A stretch of DNA of 55,412 nucleotides from Paraglomus occultum (GCA_910592205.1 CAJVPJ010000052.1:1-55412), one strand, 5' to 3'; shown: positions 11,541 to 25,157, numbered from the stretch's first letter. Numbers and translations: made by a program. The notes: generated by a model not told the origin, from the letters alone.

Positions 11541-13748
11541 ATGTCAAGGCTACCCCCAGGCAGTCAACAACAATACTCAGACTCGCAAAACTCTTCAGCA
11601 CCTCGAGGCTATGATAATGCAGACTATGGAAATAATTATGCCCCTCTCCAACCAGCACCAAGTCCTGCACCCACGGACGTTGACCAGCTAAACTTTAATA
11701 ATCTAAGGATTACTGATGATCCTTACTCTCAGCCTTCACGCTCAATAGGAGTCCAACCTGGAGCATTTCGCTCCTCGCCATCTCTCTCTCACAGATCACG
11801 CTCGCCCCAGCCAGAGCATTATTATCACCCAGCCCACAGACAAGCAAGCCTCCCTCCCCAACCGCATCACGTGGGACAAGTTGACGCACGGATAGCCCAA
11901 GACCCTCGTTCTTTTCAAAGACGAAGTCCTTTGCCCCCACAAGCTCCTGAACAACTTGATCCTTATGCAGGTAGTGGTAATTATCCAGCTTACGTTGATT
12001 ATCCTCCTCCAGAGTTTCCGCCTCCCGGTCACTTCTCGTCGCCACAACAGCCACCACAGCCACCACCACATGGACAACCAGGAAGTTATGGGTATGAATA
12101 TCAGCAAGGTTATCAACCACCCAATGGATATTACGCAGAAGAAGATCCCTATGTTCAAGCTTCTTCCGAGTATGCATATTATGATCAAGGTATGAGACCT
12201 CAAGACTATCCAGCTGCATATGCCGGTCAAGCATACGGTCCAACACCGTATCGCCAATACTCTATTAGCAGTTCTTCAGGAAACGGAGGCCGACATGGCA
12301 GGCCATCACGCCCCGATGAGGTTGCAGAAAGACCAAATTATTCTCCAGATGCAATTGAACGATATCGTGGTAAAGTTAAAGCCGCAGGAGATCCGGCCAG
12401 TCTACTTAGTTTTGTCAAATATTTAATTGAAGCATCAGCCGAAGCAGGAGAAAACGAGGCCGATCCAAAAGCAGCACAAAAAGCCAAGGATGCGTTAATA
12501 CAAGAAGCATTGAAAATTCTCAAGCGTCTAGCAACACAAGGAATGGGGTTTGGCAAACCTGCTTATCCGGAAGCTCAGTTTTATCTTGCTAATTGCTATG
12601 GTAATGGATCTTTGGGTCTTCCCAGGGATGATGACAAAGCATTTAATTTGTACATGCAAGCGTCAAAACAGAATCATGCAGCCGCTACTTATCGTACTGC
12701 TGTATGTTATGAAATTGGTGCGGGGACGAAGAAAGATGCACATCGAGCAGTTCAGTTTTACCGCAAGGCCGCTGCACTAGGCGATACTGCTGCTATGTAT
12801 AAATTGGGTATGATTCTTTTGAAAGGTCATTTATCCCAACACAAAAATCCCCGAGAAGCTGTTACATGGCTTAAGCGTGCTGCACAGAATGCCGATGCTT
12901 CTAATCCGCATGCACTTCATGAAATGGGACTGTTGCATGAAAGGGAAGATATTCAAAGAGAGATTCCGTCTGTTATACATGATAAGGAATTTGCTTTCGA
13001 ACAATTTAAGAAAGCGGCAGACCTAGGATATGAACCTTCTTGTTATAAGCTTGGCTTGATCTATGAACAGGGTTTGCTTGGACAACCAGTGAATCCGCAG
13101 AGATCAATATACTATTATTCCAAGGCAGCCGAAAAGAACTATCTTGAAGCAGCATTGGCATTGTCCGGATGGTATCTCACTGGCTCAGAGGGCGTGTTGC
13201 AACCATCAGATGATGAAGCGTATTTATGGGCACGTAAAGCTGCTGATATGGGACTTGCCAAGGCTGAGTTTGCTATAGGGTATTATTCTGAGAATGGTAT
13301 TGGTACTAAGCAAGATCCTGAGGAGGCAAGGCGTTGGTATTTACGAGCAGCAGGTAAAATTTTTTGTCGGTACAGGCTTTCAAATCGGGGGAATAGCGTG
13401 TTATAATGATAACTGTATGATATGACGAAAAACGAAGCTGGTGCTTTCTCTCCGATTAGTATTTTTAAGTCATTAGTTACTGTCATATGTATTTATTTTT
13501 ACTTTATCTGACGTGAATATTGTTTTTAGACTTGCTCGCGTTTATCATAATTTTATATTCCTCGGGAATTCCATATTTTGCGTGTTATGCAAACTGAATC
13601 TCATTTTAATGTAATTTCTGTAGCTCAAGGATATAGAAAGGCACAGCAACGTCTTACAGAGATGAAACATCAAGGAACCGCAAGGCGGATGAGGCCGGAA
13701 CGACATACGCGCGGCCAGGGCAACAAGGATGATTGTGTGATCTCATAA
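11541..13748 (+). CDS. Sel1-repeat protein, Skt5/Chs4-type chitin synthase activator
   Basis: Two exons (11541-13353 and 13624-13748; intron gtaaaa...tttctgtag) encode 645 residues. The first 260 residues are Pro/Gln/Tyr/Ser-rich and probably disordered. Residues about 335-605 form tandem Sel1-type helical repeats, for example 'EAQFYLANCYGNGSLG', 'AAMYKLGMILLKG' and 'AEFAIGYYSENGIGTKQDP'. The second exon adds a basic tail ending in the CaaX box 'CVIS', so the product is probably prenylated. Sel1 repeats with a C-terminal CaaX box are the signature of fungal Skt5/Chs4, which brings class IV chitin synthase to the plasma membrane and activates it. Some fungi have several such paralogues, so the exact one is uncertain. 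Open minus-strand frames across exon 1 are shadows. Confidence 0.88.
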
Positions 13749-14243
13749 GGTATTGTTTGTTAATTCTACTTGTAATGCAAATATTTATTTTATTTTGTTT
13801 TGTTTTGTTTTATTTTATTTTATTTTATTTTTGAATATTATCGTCTCTATCGATTAATAACTAACTATGTGACTGAATACAACATTTTTAGTGTAATTTT
13901 TAAATCGACAAAACATGCTTTCATTGGACATTTTTAATAAATTATCACTGAGCTGACTAGTTTTCTTTTCATGTTATATATTTTGTATTGATCCTGTGAT
14001 CTCAATTGTATTATAGCTACTTGTCTATGCGCATATATAGATATGCATTGGCTAGGTTACTATTATTACAAGTCATCAAAAACACTTGGTCAGATCTCAG
14101 TTTCTCATTTTGCATTTAATACGAATAGATATTCACGTATAGAATGAGTGCATTTTCACAATAAAATTAATTAAAATGTATCACGAGGTTTCGTATTACA
14201 TGAAACAACATATTAATGTACGATCCCCATTATACACTTCTCT
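13749..14243. other. convergent intergenic region
   Basis: Short 3'-to-3' gap between the SKT5-like gene and the TAPT1-like gene. It contains a pentanucleotide repeat and otherwise AT-rich sequence without a plausible gene. Confidence 0.7.
13784..13832. repeat. (TTTTA/TTTTG)n pentanucleotide repeat
   Basis: About nine units of ttttr, with a central ttttg block flanked by tttta blocks. It sits just downstream of the SKT5-like stop codon. Confidence 0.9.
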
Positions 14244-16860
14244 CTATGGTATTCGACTTTTGAATAAAGTGTATCGTTCGATATTATCTAACGTGACTTC
14301 TGGTTTCTCCTTTCCATACACGTTGTCTTCGGGATTATCGAAGAAATTAGCTCTGAATCTCTGCGTAATGGAAAGTGCGCAGCACCATGTCGTAAGTCTA
14401 TATCCATTAGAATTTGCTTGTAACAATGCCAATAACAATTTCGTACCTTGACCTCCTTGTCAGCATCAACCTGCTTTAATTGTTCGTTTTCCATGCGTTT
14501 TTCCATTGTCGTGTACCGACGTTTCGCATAATCCATTAAATAAACTCCAACCATAATTTTCAATAGCACGATACTAAAACCGAATAATATTATTTGACGT
14601 TATTCTTGGTTAGCTCCATTTTAACATAAAAAGTCGAGACTCACATTAGAAATAATGCAATTAGCAGCAAGGGACGAGCAAACCCTGATTGAGCAACTTT
14701 GGTGAGTAGTGAAGTGTCACAATTGGCATCTTCCATATCTGCGCTCAATTCGGATATCATACTGAACGTCTGTATTGTCATCCGAACCAACTATTGCCCG
14801 CGAGAGCAACCATTAAAGATTAATAAATGATAGCAGCACGTCTTGTCAACATCAACTGGCAATTAATCAATTATCTCACCAGACATGCAAGTGGCAGGGC
14901 CGCAAATCCAATACGTCGCGAAAGTATCGAAGATTGATCTATTGGAGGCTATATCAAATTAGAATCAGTAAACGTTACGATTGGTACTCTTTCAAATCTT
15001 CAAAGTTACTTACTTTCTGTTTCATTATTGCGGCATTCGTATCCGAATGAGTACGGGGACTACCAAGTACTAAATCCCGACATAGTATATCTATATACTT
15101 TGAATATACGCTAGGTCTGATCTGATTAAACTTTGTGATAAAAGCATGCTTCAGCCAGTCGACAATTAGCTCAGAGACCATGACAATCACGACTGGAGTA
15201 AGAAGTGTTTCCAGTCTACTCATAAACGGAAACAATGGTATAAATGATGCCGGGAGTATTGAAAATGTAGACTGGGGACTTCCAGTAAGCTCAACTAGAT
15301 TACGAACAGTGATTATCGTCAAGAACATTGACAGCTGAAACCTCTCTACTATATCTATACAAAAAAATAAAACTCGATAAGCGTTACTATTCAACAGAGA
15401 TAAGTGTTAACACATTTGTGAGAAATGTCCATACCGGCACAACTCAACTGAAACAAATTCTCTTTTTCAAATCTCTTGAAAACGGACCCCTTTATCTCTA
15501 TGAATTGATTTGACAATAGCAGGGTCAAGAGAGCATTCGAATAGGAATTTATCGCGACATTAAGAGTTATAACCTGGTAAAATAAAATTATTGTATGTGC
15601 CGCTGTTGAATTGTGAGACATCAAATAAAATATCGTTCAGCGTAAATAAAGGAAAACCAAGACAATAATACTATATATTTAACAACACTTACATATATAT
15701 ATAAAAGCAATCCCAAAAAACATTGCTGGTCTAAGACGTTGTTTAGTTGAAGCAGCTCTATGGTCAGAACACAACGTTGATTTGGCAAAAAGAGAGTCCA
15801 ATATATCTCCTCCAAACGAACAGAACAATCTATCTAGTATCTATTAAATCACAAAAGTATGAAGGTTACATAACACCATCAATGCTGAAGACAAAGTAAA
15901 CCTCGTTTATTGATATATAGCTTACCTCAAGTACATTAAATATGACGTAGAGCTTAATAGCAGCCTGACCACGAATAGAATGATACATGCGTGATGCATC
16001 GATTCGTTGTAACGCGATACATGCGAGAACTATAAGCAGTCCTTTGAGTAAGTCACGCGTTTGCGACAGATTCAATGATCTAAAACCAAATATGGCCAAA
16101 CGTAAACAAGAATGTCTTTTAATCAATATAATAAGCTTCGCAAAATTACCTCTTCCTAATTCCGCATTTAACGTTATCCCAAATGTTCATTATTAAAGCA
16201 TAAAACGCAATGACAAATCGCAAGGGAAGAATGGTGAGCGTATACAAGAATGAATCCAAACATACAGTCAACCCAAATACCATTAACTAACAGTCAAAGA
16301 AAAAAAAAAGTCAGGAAATCAAATAGCGTCGAGAAAGTCTGTATTAACAGCAGTCACAACCTCTGCCATCGTCAGTTCTTTCCCGAACAAAAAAAGAAAA
16401 AGAAAAAAGAAAAACAAATACAAACTTCTTCTAATGCCTGTGGAATTTCCAAAAAGTTTGTAACACGTTCAGCGATCGCGTCGTGTCCGTGTTCAGAATC
16501 TGATGCAGTTATTTCTTCTTTGAATAAAACCCATAACGTTGATAACGTTGATTTATTCGATTGTCCTTGTGAAATGTCCTCGCGGCTAACTTCGGCTACT
16601 GAATCTACAGGGTCGAATTTATTACTGTCGTCCTTTGTTGGATCGTTTCCACCTTGCTTAATGCTGTCGATCTGCTTTGGCACGCGATTGTCGTGCTCGT
16701 CTATTATTGCCTGGTCAGTATGATTGTTTTCTTCTTTTGAACCGTTGCAGCTTGATAGCACAGGAGTCTCTAATATTGTCTCGGGTGAGCTAGAGTCAAA
16801 ATCTTTGGAAAAGCTGCTCAAACTTTCCAACGATGGAGGCGTTGCTGGTGGAGTATTCAT
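14244..16860 (-). CDS. TAPT1/Emp65 family multi-pass membrane protein (DUF747)
   Basis: Ten exons in phase: 16426-16860, 16150-16286, 15926-16079, 15693-15840, 15435-15602, 15014-15354, 14880-14948, 14645-14790, 14447-14573 and 14244-14360 (about 613 residues). After a Ser/Pro-rich leader, family landmarks run in order: 'RVTNFLEIP', 'FGLTVCLDSFLYTLTILPLR', 'DLLKGLLIV', 'MYHSIRGQAAIKLYVIFNVL', 'LDRLFCSFGGDILD', 'VITLNVAINSYSNALLTLLL', 'IEIKGSVFKRF' and 'DWLKHAFITKFNQIRP'. At least six hydrophobic segments are evident. Yeast Emp65 is an ER membrane protein that works with Slp1 in protein folding, and human TAPT1 is linked to cilia and ER/Golgi; the function here is inferred from family. An in-frame ATG at 16962 would add 34 residues, but the 'MNTPPATPPS' start is more typical. 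Confidence 0.9.
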
Positions 16861-17844
16861 GTGTGAATTGTGCGATTGTGACAGTGATGGTAAAACTAAA
16901 AGAATTCTGTACTCGGGCTCAAACACGTGGAACATTTGCGCATCATTACAGCATTCGTACAATTGCTAAATTGGTGTAACATCTACAGAGAATGAGCATG
17001 ATTATGCGCGTCGGCATGTTTTATTCGTAGTTCACGTAAATGTGATTAGTGAAGAACCAAACGATCCCAATAAACATAAGTTTGATTGTTTAAATGAAAA
17101 CTTATTTCAAACTCCCGTAATACAGACTTTTACCTTCTTGATATTAAGGCGCAATAAGAATAAACAAGACTGATTATTCAGTCACGCAATTAAATATTTA
17201 TGATTCCTCATTCTAATACAAGTTTCTTCTTCACTTGTTGTACATAGAACTCTCAACTCGTTTCCCTCCCTCCTCAAATATCGTTTTTTTTTTAATGTTT
17301 CGATGAATTTTAGTCAGCCTTAAAGACAATTGAATAAATCAAATCTGCAACGACAGAATCCGTCTTCAAGATAACAACATGCCCCTTCAGTAAGACTTGA
17401 GCTGAACTTGATTCCGCGGTTGCCACTTTGTTCTCAACGTTCATTCACACCTTCTCGATCGTTAGATAAATTGCATCATATGCATGTTAGATTAACATTG
17501 TCTCGAAAAAACTTACTGGTGAAATAAATGTCTGACACTACCGATAGATACCAAAACAAACAATTATAATGATACACTAACGTCTAACCCATACTTTAGG
17601 CCGCATGAAATTAAAAAAAAAAAGAGAAATGGTAGGAATTACCTGACGATGGATTATCAGGAGGCAAGTATGCTTAAGAACGCATGAAAGTGTATATTTG
17701 ATAAAAAACCAACCCCACATTACAACTTTTGCCGTAATTCCAAGTCCCAGAGACATGCAACGCTGCAACCGACCGACCCGATCAAAGTAACTCAGGAATA
17801 CAAGGACTAACGCCCTTAAAGGAAAATCAGTACAAAATATCATT
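16861..17844. other. intergenic, no gene seen
   Basis: Lies between the 5' end of the TAPT1-like gene and the 3' end of the RPA32 gene, both on the minus strand. Open frames here extend neighbouring genes or show no family features. Presumed promoter of the TAPT1-like gene. Confidence 0.6.
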
Positions 17845-19027
17845 TCATTCCGTAACCCGGACGTGTTCTTCGTCCATGGTAGTGTACAGATGACCTTCAT
17901 TTATCATCCACTGAACACCGTCTCTGTTGATAATGCAAAAATGTTAAAACTCAAAAAGACAGTATACATTTCGCGAACCAATGTGATACGAACCTTACAG
18001 TGTCTCGGCCGTACGTACTCTGTAGCCTGAGCACTAGCTCATTAATCTCCATGCCGTCATCGTTTTCTCCCGCTCCCTTGCGGGTATTTCCCCATTGTCG
18101 GACTAGTCTACGTATCTCTTTGTGTAAAGGCGAGACGAAGCCTTCGTCGTTATGGAGAATCCCCGAAACGTTATTAGAGTACGAAAAAGGCAGATAAGAT
18201 AAAGAAGATGATTCCGATTGACTAGAAAAGCTCGAAGATGGAAGAGTCTGTTGCGGCGGAGGCTAATCATATAAAAAGAGGTGTAATTAGAGTTTGCAAG
18301 TCATTAGGAAAGATTAAACTAATATTTGTACAACTCACAAGAGAGCCACGTGTGATTGACAGATGAACACTCAAGACTTCGAGGTAATGATGAGTTAACT
18401 CGTTATGGTCTTTGATGGGTCTTATTTGGAATATAGAAATGTATCTTTCCGTCTCTATAGCTTTTACATTTCCGAAAGTTTGAACATAAGTGTTCACCAT
18501 AATTCGTTCTCTGTTAAACGCCGATTCATCGTCGGCATGCCATTCCTTTGCCCTTATAATACCAGTACCATCTCCCAAAGTATACGTCGTGCACGACGGA
18601 TTTACGCTAACGGAACAAACATTCGCTATTAGCTTGACCTGTGCTTTGTGGAGAAGAAAAACAGGTCTCAACGAAGGCAGAATTCAGACAGATCTCGAAT
18701 AATAAGGATGTTTTAGTTCAAAAATCAGTTTTCAACCTGTGAAACTTCTTCGTCGTCTATAAACAGAGTTTTTTCGTGTTCCTCCGTCGCCTTCATTATT
18801 TGAGCAATGGTCACCGGTCGGAGTGATTGTTTTAAGGTCCGACCGGTTACCTGGAACATAAAGTCTCATGAATTTCGGAATGCAAGAGCATTTTGGTCAA
18901 GATTTGGAGCAAGACACATTACCTGTCTGGGTGAACTTAGAGAATAGTCTATATTGGAGAAAACAAACACAGTCATTAAGCGACTACAAGACTTGTCAAT
19001 GTCTTTGAAAGCTTGCCTACCTGACAT
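17845..19027 (-). CDS. RPA2: Replication protein A 32-kDa subunit
   Basis: Six exons in phase: 19021-19027, 18923-18948, 18737-18850, 18339-18638, 17994-18262 and 17845-17923 (264 residues, near the usual 270). RPA32 is the middle subunit of the single-stranded-DNA-binding trimer used in replication and repair. The N-terminal 'MSDYSLSSPRQ' is a Ser-rich start typical of the phospho-region. 'LKQSLRPVTIAQIM' leads into the OB fold ('VKLIANVCSV', 'TLGDGTGIIRAKEWHADD', 'YISIFQIRPI'). A Ser/Gln-rich linker then leads to a winged helix ('MEINELVLRLQSTYGRDTVR', 'WMINEGHLYTTMDEEHVRV'). The first coding exon is only seven bases. The exon 5 donor is ag|gttcgt, two codons after a tempting gtaagg, because only it restores the winged-helix frame. 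It is divergent from the penta-EF-hand gene. Confidence 0.93.
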
Positions 19028-19165
19028 TTTGAAAAAGCGTTTTTTGCTGATTATCAAAAATTGCAGACTGGGAATAAATGGTGTCACAATTCGATTTATG
19101 CCAAGAATTAATATTAGTTCACACACTAATAAACATTTAGTATTACTTTTGGTCTGGGAAAAAAA
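19028..19165. promoter_or_regulatory. compact divergent promoter region
   Basis: Only 138 bases separate the start codons of the RPA32 gene (minus) and the penta-EF-hand gene (plus), so both promoters must lie here or overlap the transcribed ends. No clear TATA box or operator was identified. Confidence 0.55.
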
Positions 19166-19976
19166 ATGGCACACTATAACTATAACTATGCCCAACAACA
19201 CTCCCAGCACGCCCAGCACTCCCAGCACGCCCAGCACTCCCAGCACCAAGCTTACGGTACTTCAGACTCTCAACTCGCTTCGTACTTTGCTGCAGTAGAT
19301 GTGGATAGGTCTGGATCAATAACGACGAAAGAACTTAAACAAGGTCTATCGAATGGCGACTGGACGCCTTTCAATGATGATACCGTACAGCTACTGTTTA
19401 ACCTATTTGATACGGATAGAAGTGGATGCATTGGATATCATGAATTTGCGGGGTTATGGAGATATATTGAAGATTGGCGGCGCGTGTTTATCCAAGTCGA
19501 TCGCAACAGTAGTGGGACCATAGAGATGAATGAAGTAAGTAAGGAAAGAATTATACGATCTATGCATGCCCGCACGTTTCGTATGTATATGCATGCATTA
19601 CATACATAAGTAGTGCATTTTACCTATGATCAGGGTGCGATGACTGATTTGGAAATCTGATTAATTCACATTTGTTTTATATGTTTATTAGTTGAAACAG
19701 GCTCTTGTTTCTTTTGGATTCAACGTTAGTGATGCTCTTCTTTTCAAAATTATCAAAAAGTATGAGATAAGACACCGTGCTTCCGCTTCTCTCAAGCATC
19801 ATCAGCCGCATGGCCACGGACATAACGAAGTTGCGGTGAACTTTGATAACTTTGTGCAGTTATGTGTGACTATAAGAAGTCTGACTGATGCATTCAGAAA
19901 AGTTGATACCGACAATGACGGGTGGATCCAAATCGGTTATGAAGGAATGCTGAATCTACTGTTGACGAATATGTGA
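19166..19976 (+). CDS. penta-EF-hand calcium-binding protein (Pef1/ALG-2/peflin family)
   Basis: Two exons (19166-19534 and 19692-19976) encode 217 residues. A short N-terminal tail of His/Gln/Ser/Ala repeats precedes five EF-hand units. Loop 1 is 'DVDRSGSITTKE' (about 45-56), loop 2 'DTDRSGCIGYHE' (82-93) and loop 3 'DRNSSGTIEMNE' (112-123). The fourth is degenerate, with a His-rich insertion. The fifth is 'DTDNDGWIQIGY', lacking the final acidic ligand. 'FAAVDVDRSGSI' and the 'W..FNDDTVQLLFNLFDTD' spacing are typical of the penta-EF-hand group, in which the fifth hand mediates dimerisation. Yeast Pef1 acts in polar growth and animal ALG-2/peflin in ER exit sites. The exact orthologue is not certain. 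The intron begins immediately after loop 3. Confidence 0.9.
19201..19246 (+). repeat. 18-base coding tandem repeat
   Basis: About 2.6 copies of an 18-base unit beginning 'ctcccagcacgcccagca' encode a repeating His-Ser-Gln-His-Ala-Gln stretch in the N-terminal tail of the penta-EF-hand protein. Copies are identical, so length variation between strains is likely. Confidence 0.9.
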
Positions 19977-20548
19977 ATTGCACGTACAGTCTTTACTGGC
20001 TTGGGGGTGGGGGTATGTTGAATATATGATTTGATATTCAAAATTTTCAACCCTTTCTGATCAAATTTATCAACTCAGAATGTAGAAAGACTATGCATCT
20101 CTATTTAATAAATTATATGATTATTCTGCATTGCAATAACTGATAAATAAACACACTTGCAACCTGGTATGAATTTAGCATACCTCCTTGCAATCAAACC
20201 CAGAACAAGATAAACCCTCACTGTATGCCAAGTCTTGTAATACATGCACATTCATCTTTTTCTTTCTCATTCCTGATTATCCATGAAAATGCATGCCTGT
20301 TCATTGCATTCGTATATATTTAAAATATAGGCCAAAGTATACAACAAAATGTATCGAAAATAGATTAGATAATGTGACAACACACATCAACCGTGGTAAA
20401 GAATCCAATGCTTCTAATATGTATGAAAGTTACAACTGTTATTACTAGTGTACTGTACTGATGATAATAATATTTTACTTTTCTATTTCATTGTAGGATT
20501 ATAATGGTTGTGCATCATTTGAACGAAAAGTTTGAGATTCCTATGCAT
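19977..20548. other. convergent intergenic region
   Basis: The 3'-to-3' gap between the penta-EF-hand gene and the importin gene. AT-rich, with no gene recognised. Confidence 0.7.
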
Positions 20549-23500
20549 TTAGAAATATTGCAAATCCTATAAAATAATTGACAACGTTTGTCAGATTATA
20601 TGAAATAGATCGCTTTTATACTGGCTGTAAAAACTTTACCTGTAAAGCTTTTATTTTCTCGGGTGCGATAGAATTCCATAGTGACGCTTTGGCATCTTCT
20701 GGTAATGGGCCAATTATTGCCTTTAGATCATTTGCAACGCGGTTTGCTAAATCCACAGGAAGAATAGACGATGCAAGAGCGTCTACAAGCATGTTTATAA
20801 TGCGAGGAATGTTGGCATGATTGTTTCCTAAGATGACAGGATGTTGTCTATAGCGGCAACACGGAGAATTTGTAAGTTCGCAAGGCAAAGGAAATGGTAA
20901 AAACTCAAGAGTGACTAAAAATCTCTGCTTACATTTCCAACAAATCTAAAAGATATGAATAAGTGAGAGGTGCCTCTTCTTCATCATACAAAATTGGAAG
21001 AGCGGCAAACCAGGATGGCAAAACTGAATTGGCATCAAATTTGCTACTGTTAAACTTGAGAATTTTAGTTAGTGCTGAAACGGCGTTCTCGGTAGCATAA
21101 ACATTATCGTCTTTTCGAGCGTCCGGTGCGTTTATTATCTGAAACAATGGTGTAAGTGTAGCTAAAAAGATCACCGTGCTTTAGAAAAAAAAATAGCCAA
21201 ATGCAAACTCTCAAAGTAAAAACAGGAGAAAATTCAGCACTTCAATATATAGCGTTTACATACCAGCACAGACTTCTGCATAATTCTCACCACCAAATTG
21301 TGCGCAAACGCCAATACCATACGCTGCAGCTTGCCGGACATCAGAAGCTAAAAATGGTTTCCAATGAGCAAATAAAATCGACGTGTCCAAGGCCAACAAT
21401 AATATTACTAACCCGGATCCAAGAGGGAATCAACCATTTTTCCCAGAAAATGACCTTGATACTTCCATGACTCGGGTCCAGTAAATTCGACTAAATCATC
21501 AAATACACACAAAGACCATTGACGTGCGGCAGAATTGGTATCGGATAAAAAGGTTGTGATTATTGGAAGTAGATGATCAAAAGATGGTAAATAAGCGGTC
21601 TTGTGCGTCTTTAATAAGATATGTAGTGCTTTTGAGAGTTCTCCAAGAACGTTCTCTTCAGTCTGTTGCTCCTCTAAAATCAGATCCTCATCCTCTGCAT
21701 CAAATTCTTTGTTGAGCTTAGCCTGCTCACGTTGTTTCAACCTCTGATAAAAATCCTGCAATTGAGACTCGGTTGCTCTTGTGAATGCGTCCAATTCGTC
21801 AGCATTCAAACTGTTATCGCCCGCAGTTTCGAGAGACTCGTGAAATGTGATATATAACTGCCATAAAAATAATGGATCCGATTCGCCCGCTATGGCTTCA
21901 ATCACTTTCTGGGCAACAGTATGCCATAAAGACGCTAAATACTCTGGATTTTCGTCGGCCTTCTTAACCGAAGCAAGAAGATACGGAATGACTGCGGCGG
22001 CAGCATTTCTTACTTCATCATGGAAAAAGAATTTCAACAGAGGTAAAACTATTTCCATTACGCTTTCCACATACGGTCGGAATGATGCACCCAATTCTCG
22101 GGCATAACAGATCAACATTTCAACTGCAGTACATTTTTCTTCCAACACTAATGTTTTGATTCCTATTTGCTAAATAATCAAAAATGCACAATTAATAAAA
22201 TGTCGAGTGTAATGCTTCTTATAGACATTATCATCTACCTGGCCTTCAACTCCTACAAGTTCCCAGCCGTCCTCAGCCGAATACTTGGACTCTACGTCCT
22301 CCTCGGCTGTAGACATATACATCGTTAGACGTTAGTCTGTTCAGCGGTAAGTATTACACAAATTGCGTTAAATACATACGATCCACAACTGCAAACTCGG
22401 GCTTCAACTGGGCAGATACCAAAAGTGGTGGCATTACTATTTGGAGATAAGGTACAAAGTCTTCTCCCAATACTTTGCAGATTCTGGCCCATGATGCAAT
22501 GAGATACGAGGTCTGAGGGTCATCCGATTCAGTGACACTCTCTGCAATGAAGAGAAAATTAATAATGATGTGGGTGAAATTAGGATTACGAATCATGAAT
22601 GGTGAACTACATCATGCTTACGCTGGGTCTGCACCAATAATTCAATAAATTCATTTGCGGTTGGAGCAAATATTTCCTTGCCAACAGCCAAGGCTTAAAA
22701 CGAACAAAACAATGTCAGTAACTCATATCTGTAAACCAGTAATTGCCAACATAAATAAATATTTTACATACCGATTAAACTAGCACATTCCATTGCTTTT
22801 CCACGTAATAGTCTGAATTCTTTCTGATGTGCATTCTTCAGAACACTGAGCAGCAAAGGCATTATGGCCTCGTAATACTGCATACGGGAGAAAAGTTAAC
22901 ACTTTTAACGAGGCAAAAAGAAAACACGGCTTTAACAATTAATTTTGATATTACCTTCACGAACCGGTCCTCCGCACTGTCAGCTACTGTAGCTATTGTA
23001 GTAATAGCTTGCTCCTGGACATACGTCTTTCCAGATTTCAACAAAACCAAAAGCTTTTCGAATATAACATCCAAATAGGGCTCGAGAATTGACTTGTCAG
23101 CAGCTTCACAAAAGTTAACCAAAGCTGCCGCAGCGTGAGCCTGAACCCTGAGTTGACAATTACTCTGTTTATAAGTGGAAAACTGAATATTAGACATCTG
23201 ATTGACTGAAATGTTACCTAGATTCGGGTGCGTCCATGACAGGAATCAGGCTTGTCAAAACTGGATTATGATATTTCTTTTGCAGACTGTCTTGAAAGTC
23301 GGTCGACATTTGACCTACTGCATTACAAGCAGCATATCGTACTCGCGGATGTGGGTCTCGTAGATAAGGTAATACCAAACTGAACGCGTAATGGGTCATA
23401 TGAGTATTCTTGAATGCATATATATCTGTGAATATTCAACAAAGTACTCACTCTATAATTTTACCGAGTTCGGCTTCCATTATTTTAACACATCCCTCAC

Positions 23501-25157
23501 CGATAGCAGAAATTGCCATCAACCCGGCGTGTCTTTGTTCCCATTTTTCCGATCCCAACATATTGGGGATATACTGAAAAGCAATAGGAAGCACAGCCTT
23601 TCCACCTATTTCGCAAACTCCATTAATGTCATGCATAGTAAAAAAGCAATCGTGTTTATCATCTTACCGAGATTTCTCGCCAAACGGTCCATAGCATGTT
23701 CGCCTATAACACAATTCTCATCGCTCTCATCTTCAAGCTACGAACCAAGAAGAAATATAGTAAGCGCCAAATAATGAAAATAAAAATTCGATTCCAATTT
23801 CAATATACATACGTCATCTGTTGTATACCACTCTTCGGCGTTATCCAATTCGGTCATCATTTCCAAGCAAATAGGAATGACTTGACTACAAAAGTCTGCC
23901 GCCTTACGCATCATTGAGGGAGATGATTCGGATAATGTAAGTAAGAGTTCCAGGGCAGTCTGACGAGTTCCATCTTCCAGCGTTTTGTCTTTCATGACAT
24001 TTAGACTGAATTGCACTACGACAGGTAACGCTGGTTTAAACACTCTTGGTAAATTTTCGGCCAATTCTATAAACACCATAAGCCCATCGACCAATCCATC
24101 CTCATCGCGTTCTTGCAAAAGGGGGGATAACACCTAATAACACAAGACATAAAATAATTGAATAATGTAGCCAATAATGCTCTTAATTTTCGACACGAAT
24201 AGACACGTACGTCAAGCATTTGTGGCATTAATTCAGCAAAAGAATTACGGCTGGGTTGATCTGCTTCCAACACAAAGGCTACGGCAGCTTTTAGACAAAC
24301 CATGCGCACCTAATCAGACATTAACTCGTTAGAACTATTATTAGAGCTACACAAGCGGTTTATGAAATAAAGTCTACTCACCGCACCATTCGGGTATTGT
24401 AAATTGACCGCAAAAATTTGTTTTAATATATCCAAAGACTGATCTGTCAGTAAATTAGGTACTGCTGAGAATATACGAAAAGCAGCTTCGCGATGTTCAG
24501 CCGAAGGAGATTTGCTCGCCTCAAAAAGAGCAGGAAGAAGTTCAACCCATTCCTCTAAAAACACAAGATAAATTTAGATTTAGGTAATGCAATCGGTGGC
24601 ATGGCAAAAAAAAAAAAATACAAAAGAAAATTTTTTTTATCACTTACGTCCTCTTAAGAAGGAATTCTTTGCCACTTCAGAAACGGCATCGCAAACCTTA
24701 TGCCGTACTGTTTGCTCCCGCTCCACCGATAAAGCTAATATTAGTTGAGACTCGATAGCTTTCCTACTTTGCTCTTGGAGAGCATCCCAGACTGTGGTTT
24801 CTTCTGTTTTCTGAATTTGATTTGGAGCTTGTTTGAACGCGATTCGACGCAGTAAAACAAAAGAAAACGAACGCCCCTAATTTAATTATAAATAAGTTGG
24901 ATTTCAGTGTTAAAGCCATGAAGACATGGATTTATATAAGTGTTGATTATGACACGCACATGAGTATTCTGGTGAGTGCATCCGAGCTGTGCAAGTGATA
25001 ACAACAGCAAGTCAGGTTGTGATGAAATCCAGTGGTCGTTTAACTCTCGTTCAGCTTGTGAGCGCAAATTATTGTCGTTAGAGGCCAAGTTCGAAAGAAC
25101 GTTCTGAAGTTGTGTGATAACGTCGGGCGCAACAAGTGAGGGACCGGACGCAGCCAT
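20549..25157 (-). CDS. PSE1: Importin-5/Kap121-type karyopherin beta
   Basis: Eighteen exons in phase: 24960-25157, 24648-24876, 24382-24554, 24211-24309, 23813-24133, 23668-23737, 23452-23605, 23218-23379, 22955-23147, 22772-22877, 22622-22693, 22380-22541, 22239-22306, 21413-22169, 21264-21347, 20933-21161, 20640-20847 and 20549-20566. They give about 1100 residues, the normal family length. Tandem HEAT repeats fill the protein. Landmarks include '[10 protein letters not shown]', '[11 protein letters not shown]', 'AEEWYTTDD', '[20 protein letters not shown]', '[18 protein letters not shown]', '[20 protein letters not shown]', '[19 protein letters not shown]' and '[13 protein letters not shown]'. 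Kap121/importin-5 carries ribosomal proteins and histones into the nucleus and is released by RanGTP. The last exon (five residues) is inferred from a gtaaag donor and ttttatag acceptor; read-through would end seven codons after the donor. Confidence 0.95.
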